Of a stretch of DNA of 17,244 nt, positions 12,823 through 17,244 are shown in pieces. This stretch comes from JAWVEV01 sp033856535. GTDB lineage: Bacteria > Actinomycetota > Thermoleophilia > Miltoncostaeales > Miltoncostaeaceae. The stretch spans positions 1-17,244 of the forward strand of contig JAWVEV010000188.1 in the NCBI GenBank assembly GCA_033856535.1. Reading direction: 5' to 3'. Under the pieces are notes generated by a model. The model was given only the letters and a program-made list of their open reading frames with translations. It did not search any database and was not told the DNA's origin. The stretch's first letter is position 1. Each line of letters begins with the position of its first letter. The position numbers were made by a program, and so were the translations under genes.

Positions 12823-13916
12823 GGGTCCTCTTCCTCCAGCGCCAGCCCTGCATCCGGGCCCTGAAGTACGCCGCCGCCCTGCGCGGCACGCGCCCGGAGC
12901 TGACGCTCGGCTTCGCCCACCAGGGCAAGACCCTCTCGGGCTGGTACGGGACCGGCGACGAGCTGTTCGACCGCTGGTTCCCGCTCGGCCCCCACCCGGC
13001 CGGCGACCTGCGGCGGGCGGTCGCCGACTTCCGGCCCGACCTGATCCACAGCCACAACCTGCCCGACGCGCTGACGGTCCTCGCGCTCGAGCTGCCGGGC
13101 GGGCCGCCGGTGATCCACGACTCGCACGACCTGCAGAGCCTGCGCCAGACGCCTTACGAGGACGGGTTCGACGACCCGGCCGACCCGCTCGAGCTGGAGA
13201 AGCGGGCGATCGAGGGCTGCGCGGCGCTCGTGGTCGTCTCGGAGGAGATGCTGGAGGCGATCGAGGCGCGCCATTCGGCGCCGGCCCGCCGCCTGGCGAT
13301 CCCGAACCTGGCCGCCGAGGCCGACCTGCCCGAGCCGGCGCCGGTCGACCGCCCGCTCGCCGGGCCGCCGCGGCTGGTCTACCAGGGCAGCCTGTCCGCC
13401 AACGGCAGCCACTACGACCTGCGCGACGGCTTCCGCGCGGCGGCCGAGGAGGGGCTGACGATCGACGTCTACCCCAACCGGGACGCGCCGGCCTACCGCG
13501 AGCTGGCCGACCGGATCCCCGGGATCACCCTGCACGAGCGGCTGCCGCCGGCCGAGCTGATGGCGGCGCTGCCGGCCTACGACCTGGGCTGGGCGATCTT
13601 CAACCCGGCCCTGAACGGCCCCCACCTCGACACCGCGCTCCCCAACAAGGCCTACGAGTACCTGGGGGCCGGCCTGCCGATCGTGAGCGGTCCGCACCGG
13701 GCCCTGGCCGACCTGGTGGAGGAGCGCGGGCTCGGCGTCGTGGTGCCCGGGGCGCGCGGCCTGCGCGCGCGGCTGGAGGCGCTCGACCTGCCGGCGGCCC
13801 GCCGGGGGGTCGCCGCCGCCCGGCCGACGATCACGGTGGAGTCGGCGATCGGCGCGCTGCTGGCCCTCTACGAGAACGTGATCGAGGAGGCGATCGCCGA
13901 GGGGCGGGCGGCGTGA
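12819..13916 (+). CDS. GT-B fold glycosyltransferase (GT4-like)
   Basis: Predicted nucleotide-sugar-dependent glycosyltransferase of 365 residues. The N-terminal Rossmann domain starts VRVLFLQRQP and includes FRPDLIHSHNLPDALT (71-86) and HDSHDLQSLR (100-109), the second lobe of the acceptor side. ALVVVSEEM (136-144) leads to the inter-domain linker. The C-terminal donor domain starts RLVYQGSL (185-192) and contains LPNKAYEYLGAGLPIVSG (274-291), in which the Glu of the family E-x7-E-type motif and the Gly-x-Pro turn are recognisable. The start is GTG 12819, overlapping the acyltransferase stop (GTGA). No membrane segments are seen. Sugar donor and acceptor cannot be assigned. No flippase, polymerase or other glycan genes are in the window, so this is an isolated two-gene unit. 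Confidence 0.88.
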   Translation: MRVLFLQRQPCIRALKYAAALRGTRPELTLGFAHQGKTLSGWYGTGDELFDRWFPLGPHPAGDLRRAVADFRPDLIHSHNLPDALTVLALELPGGPPVIHDSHDLQSLRQTPYEDGFDDPADPLELEKRAIEGCAALVVVSEEMLEAIEARHSAPARRLAIPNLAAEADLPEPAPVDRPLAGPPRLVYQGSLSANGSHYDLRDGFRAAAEEGLTIDVYPNRDAPAYRELADRIPGITLHERLPPAELMAALPAYDLGWAIFNPALNGPHLDTALPNKAYEYLGAGLPIVSGPHRALADLVEERGLGVVVPGARGLRARLEALDLPAARRGVAAARPTITVESAIGALLALYENVIEEAIAEGRAA

Positions 13917-13927
13917 GCGGAGCCCGT

Positions 13928-13942
13928 CGCGGCAGCGCCGCG
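13928..13942. terminator. Short GC hairpin after the glycosyltransferase gene
   Basis: CGCGGC and GCCGCG form a 6-bp stem around AGC, 11 bp past the glycosyltransferase stop and before the predicted promoter of the LON-domain gene. There is no U-tract. In such GC-rich DNA small hairpins arise by chance, so this is tentative. Confidence 0.35.
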
Positions 13943-13950
13943 GGGGCCTG

Positions 13951-13959
13951 TGCGACACT
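13951..13959 (+). promoter_or_regulatory. Putative extended -10 of the LON-domain gene
   Basis: TG-C-GACACT ends 6 nt before GTG 13966. The gene has no clear Shine-Dalgarno, so a leaderless transcript is plausible. The same arrangement (TG-G-CACACT, 6 nt, start codon) precedes orf101. No -35 is visible. Confidence 0.35.
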
Positions 13960-13965
13960 CAGGCG

Positions 13966-14583
13966 GTGGACGGAACCGACGATCTGGGGCTCTTCCCGCT
14001 CGACCTCGTGGTGCTCCCGGGCGAGGTGATCCCCCTTCACCTGTTCGAGCCGCGGTACCGCCAGCTCTACGCCGACTGCGTCCTCGAGGACCGGCCCTTC
14101 GTGATCGTGCGGGCCGGGCCGACCGGCACCGCCGACATCGGCTGCTCGGCCCGTTTCGAGGACCTGATCCGGCGCTTCGACGACGGCCGCCTGAACGTGA
14201 CGGTCGTCGGGGAGGCGCCGGTCGAGGTGCTCGAGGAGACCGAGGGCCACCTCTACTTCTCCGCGCAGGTGCGGACGCTGGCGGACGAGCCGTCGACGTC
14301 CGAGCCGGCGCTGGTGGAGGAGGTGCTGACGCGCTACCGCGCCCTGGCCGGCCTCGAGCCGGACGCGCGCCCGAAGGTGCCGGACGGGGTCCCGCTGTCC
14401 TACGGGCTGGCCGGGACGCTCGAGCTGGGGCCGGGGGCGAAGCAGGTGCTGCTGGAGTCGCGGAGCGAGGCGGAGCGACTGGGGCTGCTGGCCCGGATCC
14501 TGGTGGCGGCCGAGGGCGAGGCGCGCCACGCCCGGATGGCCGGCCAGCGCGCGCAGACCAACGGCAAGGTGACCGCGCCGTGA
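13966..14583 (+). CDS. LON substrate-binding (LON-N/PUA-like) domain protein
   Basis: A 205-residue protein consisting of a free-standing LON N-terminal domain, with no AAA+ or protease part. The signature is at the N-terminus: LFPLDLVVLPG (9-19) and IPLHLFEPRYRQL (22-34). It continues with IGCSARFEDLIRRFDDGRLNVTVVGE (58-83), a pattern of strands around the DGR motif. A helical bundle follows (115-185), ending in a charged tail. Such proteins are widespread in bacteria and their role is unclear; substrate or adaptor binding is the usual guess. The start is GTG 13966, since the signature begins right after it. The stop overlaps ygfZ as GTGA. Coupling to a folate-dependent Fe-S factor is the only functional hint here. 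Confidence 0.9.
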   Translation: MDGTDDLGLFPLDLVVLPGEVIPLHLFEPRYRQLYADCVLEDRPFVIVRAGPTGTADIGCSARFEDLIRRFDDGRLNVTVVGEAPVEVLEETEGHLYFSAQVRTLADEPSTSEPALVEEVLTRYRALAGLEPDARPKVPDGVPLSYGLAGTLELGPGAKQVLLESRSEAERLGLLARILVAAEGEARHARMAGQRAQTNGKVTAP

Positions 14584-15479
14584 GGGGATCCGCGCCGGCC
14601 GACGTCGCCGCCGGCCGCGCCCTGCTGCGCGAGGCGGCGGGGGGCGGCCCGCCCGCGGCGGTGCGGGCCGAGGCCGCGCTGATCTGGGTCGAGGGACCGG
14701 ACGCGGCCGGCTTCCTGCAGGGCCTGCTGTCGAACGACGTGGCCGGCTTGGCGCCGGGGGCGGCGTGCCACGCGCTGCTGCTCGACGCCAAGGGCCACGT
14801 GCTGGCCGACCTGCGCGCGCATCGCGACGCCGCCGACGCCTACACGCTGGTGATCGACCCGGCGCAGGCCGAGGCGGTCGCGGCGCTGCTCGAGCGCTAC
14901 CACTTCAGCGAGGACCTGGACCTGCTGGGGCCCGAGCCCACCGAGGTGCTGACCGTGGCCGGGGCGGCGCCGGCCGGGGAGCCGGTGGACCTCTCGCTGC
15001 CCGGGCGGGTGCCCGAGACCGTGGACCTGGTGGTGGGCGACGCCGGGGCGGCGCTGGCGGCGCTGGGCCTCGCCGAGGCGCCCGCCGAGGCGCTGGAGAC
15101 GCTGCGCGTGGAGGCCGGCGTGCCCCGGGTGGGGATCGACACGGGGCCGACCACGCTGGTGCAGGAGGCCGGGCTGGAGGACACCGCCGTCTCGTTCGCC
15201 AAGGGCTGCTACCTGGGGCAGGAGACCGTCGCGCGGGCGCGGTACCGCGGCCGGGTCAACCGGCACCTGCGCGGCCTGCGCCTGCCGGCGCTGCCGGCCG
15301 CCGGCGCGGCGGTGACCCGCGACGGGAAGGCGATCGGGCAGGTCACGAGCGCCGTCGAGAGCCCGGACCACGGCCCGATCGGGCTGGCGATCCTGCGGCG
15401 CGAGGCCGAGCCCGGCGATGCCGTCGAGGTGGAGGGCCTGGACGCGCCGGCCCAGGTGGTGGAGCTGCCCTTCCGCTGA
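14580..15479 (+). CDS. ygfZ: Folate-binding protein YgfZ/GcvT-like (Fe-S cluster maintenance)
   Basis: Member of the GcvT/aminomethyltransferase fold that binds tetrahydrofolate and supports the assembly or repair of certain Fe-S enzymes. The 299-residue sequence has the N-terminal FLQGLLSNDV (45-54) and LLDAKGHVLADLR (67-79). The family-defining K-G-C-Y-x-G-Q-E is at 208-215 (AKGCYLGQETVAR), with the essential Cys210 present. GIDTGPTTLVQEAGLE (185-200) precedes it, and a C-terminal barrel-like domain with GQVTSA follows. True glycine-cleavage T-proteins lack the KGCYxGQE motif, which separates the two. The start is GTG 14580, overlapping the LON-domain gene stop by four bases; the longer open frame upstream is out of register with that gene and not real. 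It is followed by 160 bp without a gene. Confidence 0.93.
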   Translation: MRGSAPADVAAGRALLREAAGGGPPAAVRAEAALIWVEGPDAAGFLQGLLSNDVAGLAPGAACHALLLDAKGHVLADLRAHRDAADAYTLVIDPAQAEAVAALLERYHFSEDLDLLGPEPTEVLTVAGAAPAGEPVDLSLPGRVPETVDLVVGDAGAALAALGLAEAPAEALETLRVEAGVPRVGIDTGPTTLVQEAGLEDTAVSFAKGCYLGQETVARARYRGRVNRHLRGLRLPALPAAGAAVTRDGKAIGQVTSAVESPDHGPIGLAILRREAEPGDAVEVEGLDAPAQVVELPFR

Positions 15480-15639
15480 GCGGCCGGCCCTCGATCCCTC
15501 CGCTCGGAGCGACGAGGACGAGCCCCCGGGACTACGGCGCATGGCGCATCCGGCCGATGCTCGGGCGAGAGGCAACCCCACCAGAGGAGCGCGGCGCCGG
15601 GCACTCGATGCCGTCCGGGCGTCGTGGCACACTACGAAC
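15480..15639. other. Intergenic region between ygfZ and orf101
   Basis: A 160-bp gap with no credible coding frame, tRNA or riboswitch that I can recognise. It holds a small hairpin-capable sequence (CTCCG, CT, CGGAG) about 20 bp past the ygfZ stop, which could end the upstream transcript. The predicted orf101 promoter lies at its right end. Confidence 0.5.
15625..15633 (+). promoter_or_regulatory. Putative extended -10 of orf101
   Basis: TG-G-CACACT ends 6 nt before ATG 15640. No ribosome-binding site lies in front of the ATG, which fits a leaderless message. The local sequence (ACTACGAACATG) is AT-richer than its surroundings. Confidence 0.4.
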
Positions 15640-15945
15640 ATGCGTTCTGTTCATTCGCACGGTCAACTCATCCTCTTCCCCGACGGCGAGGAGCGGGCGC
15701 AGCGCGCCGCCGCCGCCGCGGGCACCCCGGCACGCCGGTTCCCGCCGCGGCTCGGCCGCAACGCGCGCATGGCCGAGCGCCTCGACCGGATCGCCGACGC
15801 GGCCGAGCGGGACGCCGTCGCCAGCCGCCGGGCGGGCGACGTCATCGCCGCCCGGGCCGCCCGCGACCGGGCCGCGGACGCGCGGCGAGCCGCGGCGCTG
15901 CTCCGCGCGGGGCCGGCGGGCGTCGGGAAGGTGCTCGCCTCCTAG
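15640..15945 (+). CDS. Small Arg/Ala-rich protein of unknown function (orf101)
   Basis: A 101-residue basic protein. The first 15 residues (MRSVHSHGQLILFPD) look like a short beta segment. The rest is rich in Ala and Arg, with a probably continuous helix from about 42 to 92 (MAERLDRIADAAERD and following) that could form a coiled coil or bind nucleic acid. The frame could be extended far upstream, but only the part after ATG 15640 lies outside ygfZ, and an extended -10 is placed for exactly this start. It has no neighbours on its strand and converges with the ggt unit across 17 bp, without a terminator. Low-complexity composition makes false calls possible in GC-rich DNA, so I am only moderately confident that it is a gene. 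Confidence 0.55.
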   Translation: MRSVHSHGQLILFPDGEERAQRAAAAAGTPARRFPPRLGRNARMAERLDRIADAAERDAVASRRAGDVIAARAARDRAADARRAAALLRAGPAGVGKVLAS

Positions 15946-15962
15946 CGACCGCGCGGGACGGC

Positions 15963-16265
15963 TCAGGCGAAGATGATCTCGTCCCCGTCCTCGCCGGCGC
16001 GCAGCTGGGCCTCGATCTTCTCGAAGGCCAGCTCGTGCAGCACGGGCACCAGCTCGTCGACGGTCCCCTCCAGCGCCGCGGCGTTCCGGAACTGGACGCT
16101 CACCCGTCCCACGAAGCAGGTCTTGACGCTGACCAGTTCGCCGTCCTTGAGCACGTGCACCTGGAGGCCCCACAGCATCGGCGGGCCGTCGGTGAGCGAG
16201 GTCCGAATCGGCTGCGGATCCAGCTCGTAGACCGTACCTTCGGTCTCAACTCGACGGTGAGTCAT
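15963..16265 (-). CDS. Small protein of unknown function coupled to ggt (orf100)
   Basis: A 100-residue acidic protein with no signal peptide or membrane segment. It reads as a compact alpha/beta fold: strands GTVYELDPQPIRTSL (10-24), LWGLQVHVLKDG (31-42), LVSVKTCFVGRVSVQF (44-59), then a helix TVDELVPVLHELAFEKIEAQL (68-88) and an acidic tail ending DEIIFA. I do not recognise the family. Its ATG overlaps the ggt stop as ATGA, and GGAGG lies 10 nt upstream inside ggt, so it is very likely translated with ggt. The composition is balanced and unlike a chance frame; the gene looks real. A link to glutathione or gamma-glutamyl metabolism is suggested only by position. Confidence 0.8.
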   Translation of the reverse strand: MTHRRVETEGTVYELDPQPIRTSLTDGPPMLWGLQVHVLKDGELVSVKTCFVGRVSVQFRNAAALEGTVDELVPVLHELAFEKIEAQLRAGEDGDEIIFA

Positions 16266-17244
16266 AGGTCGAACACCTCCCCGGAAGCCGTCACGCCGGC
16301 CGCGGCGCCGCCCCGTCGCGGGTCGCCGGCGCCGCTCAGGCCGCCGGCCTCCCGCCCGGCCACGCCGACGCCGCCGAAGAACAGGTTGAGCTCGCCCCAG
16401 CGGCGCAGGCGATGCCCGTCGGCCTCCAGCGCGGCCACGGCGGCCTCGGGCACGCCGCCCTCCACGTCCACGCCGTCGCCCTCGGGATGCACCCGCGGGC
16501 GCCGCACCGCCTCGGCGATGCCGAGGCCTCCGTCGATCAGGCTCACCACGGTCTGGAGGATGGCGGATCGGAGGCGGTTCGAGCCCGCCGAGCCGAGCGC
16601 GACCACCGGCTCGCCGCCGCGCAGCACCAGGCTCGGGGCCATCATCGAGGTCATCCGCACCCCCGGCGGGATCAGGCCGAAGCCGCCCGGGTTGAGGTCC
16701 TCCTCCCCGAGCATGTTGTTCATGAGGAAGCCGGTGCCGGGAACGACCACGCCGCTTCCGGCGCCGTTGGAGCTCGAGAGGCTGGCCATGCCGCCGTCGG
16801 CGTCCACCGCGCTGACGTGGGTGGTGCCGCCGGCCGGCTTGCGCGTCTCGGGCGCCGACGGCCCGGCGCCCTCGACCCGGCGCGCCCAAATCAGCTCCAT
16901 CCAGTCCTCCTCGCGGAGGTCGCGGACGAACGCCTCGTCGCGCAGGCGATTGGCCGCCGCGCCGGCGGAGGCGACCGCGCGGTAGTGGGCCACGTCGTCG
17001 CCCGGCGCGTGGCCCTCCTCCAGCCGCCGCAGCGCGGCGCCGATCAGCACGCCGCCCGAGGACGGCGGCGGGTTGGTGATCAGGGTGACGTCGCGGTAGG
17101 TCACCTCGAGCGGCGCGCGCTCCTCCACCCGGTAGGCCAGGAGGTCCTCGGCGGTCACCAGCCCGCCGGTCGCCGCCTGGTGGGCGACGATCGTCCGGGC
17201 CAGCGGGCCGTCGCGCATCGTGTCCGGGCCGGCCTCGCCCAGGT
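16262..17244 (-). CDS. ggt: Gamma-glutamyltransferase, 5' part beyond window end
   Basis: N-terminal-nucleophile hydrolase that cleaves or transfers the gamma-glutamyl group of glutathione and related compounds. About 326 C-terminal residues are visible and the frame stays open to the window edge. Seen are DLLAYRVEERAPL, the conserved PPPSSGG, and the autoprocessing site GGTTHVSAVDADG with the catalytic Thr encoded at 16823-16825. The small-subunit sequences NNMLGEEDLNPGG, MTSMMAPSLVL and GSAGSNRLRSAILQ follow. The processing Thr and the Ser/Gly-rich gamma-glutamate pocket are present, so the enzyme looks active. Any signal peptide would be on the missing N-terminus, so location cannot be judged. 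The GSAGSNR variant and NNMLGEEDLNP are typical of the actinobacterial-type subgroup. Orf100 is coupled downstream. Confidence 0.93.
   Translation of the reverse strand, partial: LGEAGPDTMRDGPLARTIVAHQAATGGLVTAEDLLAYRVEERAPLEVTYRDVTLITNPPPSSGGVLIGAALRRLEEGHAPGDDVAHYRAVASAGAAANRLRDEAFVRDLREEDWMELIWARRVEGAGPSAPETRKPAGGTTHVSAVDADGGMASLSSSNGAGSGVVVPGTGFLMNNMLGEEDLNPGGFGLIPPGVRMTSMMAPSLVLRGGEPVVALGSAGSNRLRSAILQTVVSLIDGGLGIAEAVRRPRVHPEGDGVDVEGGVPEAAVAALEADGHRLRRWGELNLFFGGVGVAGREAGGLSGAGDPRRGGAAAGVTASGEVFDL

Noticed and set aside
15418..15639. Upstream extension of orf101 into the end of ygfZ
   Set aside because: The extra codons duplicate ygfZ sequence in another frame, and a promoter-like element is placed for ATG 15640.
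1..17244. Mobile element, prophage, CRISPR array or defence island
   Set aside because: No transposase, integrase, direct-repeat array, toxin-antitoxin pair or nuclease/helicase genes were seen. Base composition and coding style look even throughout.

Overview
The window is very GC-rich, with frequent GTG starts, tightly packed genes, many stop/start overlaps and G/C-biased third codon positions. This fits a chromosomal segment of an actinobacterium. A Thermoleophilia-type lineage is my guess from the mix of genes, not something the sequence proves. I see no tRNA, rRNA, CRISPR array, insertion sequence, integrase or phage gene. The content is mostly core metabolism and translation, with several small uncharacterised genes attached to it.

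Layout. (1) 1-2039, minus strand: an HxlR-type regulator, then upp (uracil salvage), then a short-chain dehydrogenase cut by the window start. The regulator faces a small plus-strand gene (orf81, 2159-2404) across a 119 bp gap holding an inverted repeat. (2) 2418-2445: a perfect palindrome between the convergent orf81 and glyA. (3) 2448-7305, minus strand, transcribed right to left: rpmE (L31), prfA (RF1), orf218 (unknown), prmC (RF1/RF2 methyltransferase), tsaC (tRNA t6A synthesis) and glyA (SHMT). This is a translation-termination and tRNA-modification cluster with a one-carbon enzyme at its end. (4) 7388-8598, minus strand: an enoyl-CoA hydratase and a stand-alone B12-binding subunit of an acyl-CoA mutase. 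(5) 8704-10158, plus strand: a leucyl aminopeptidase (M17). (6) 10162-12278, minus strand: a HisC-type aminotransferase overlapping meaB, the GTPase chaperone of B12-dependent acyl-CoA mutases. (7) 12364-13916, plus strand: a hexapeptide-repeat acyltransferase overlapping a GT-B glycosyltransferase, a likely glycan-decorating pair. (8) 13966-15479, plus strand: a LON-N-domain protein overlapping ygfZ, a folate-binding Fe-S maintenance factor. (9) 15640-15945 plus strand (orf101) and 15963-17244 minus strand: a gamma-glutamyltransferase, cut by the window end, overlapping a 100-residue unknown gene.

The most interesting points are these. prmC has no ATG, GTG or TTG that would give a full-length protein, and appears to start at a CUG overlapping the upstream stop as CTGA. 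An unknown gene (orf218) sits between RF1 and its methyltransferase. Several genes (upp, hisC, the HxlR gene, the LON gene and orf101) have a -10-like hexamer 6-7 nt before the start codon, as in leaderless transcripts. An inverted repeat abuts the RF1 start codon. Small unknown genes are coupled to or divergent from recognisable ones (orf81, orf100). I do not see a clear-cut new defence or mobile system.
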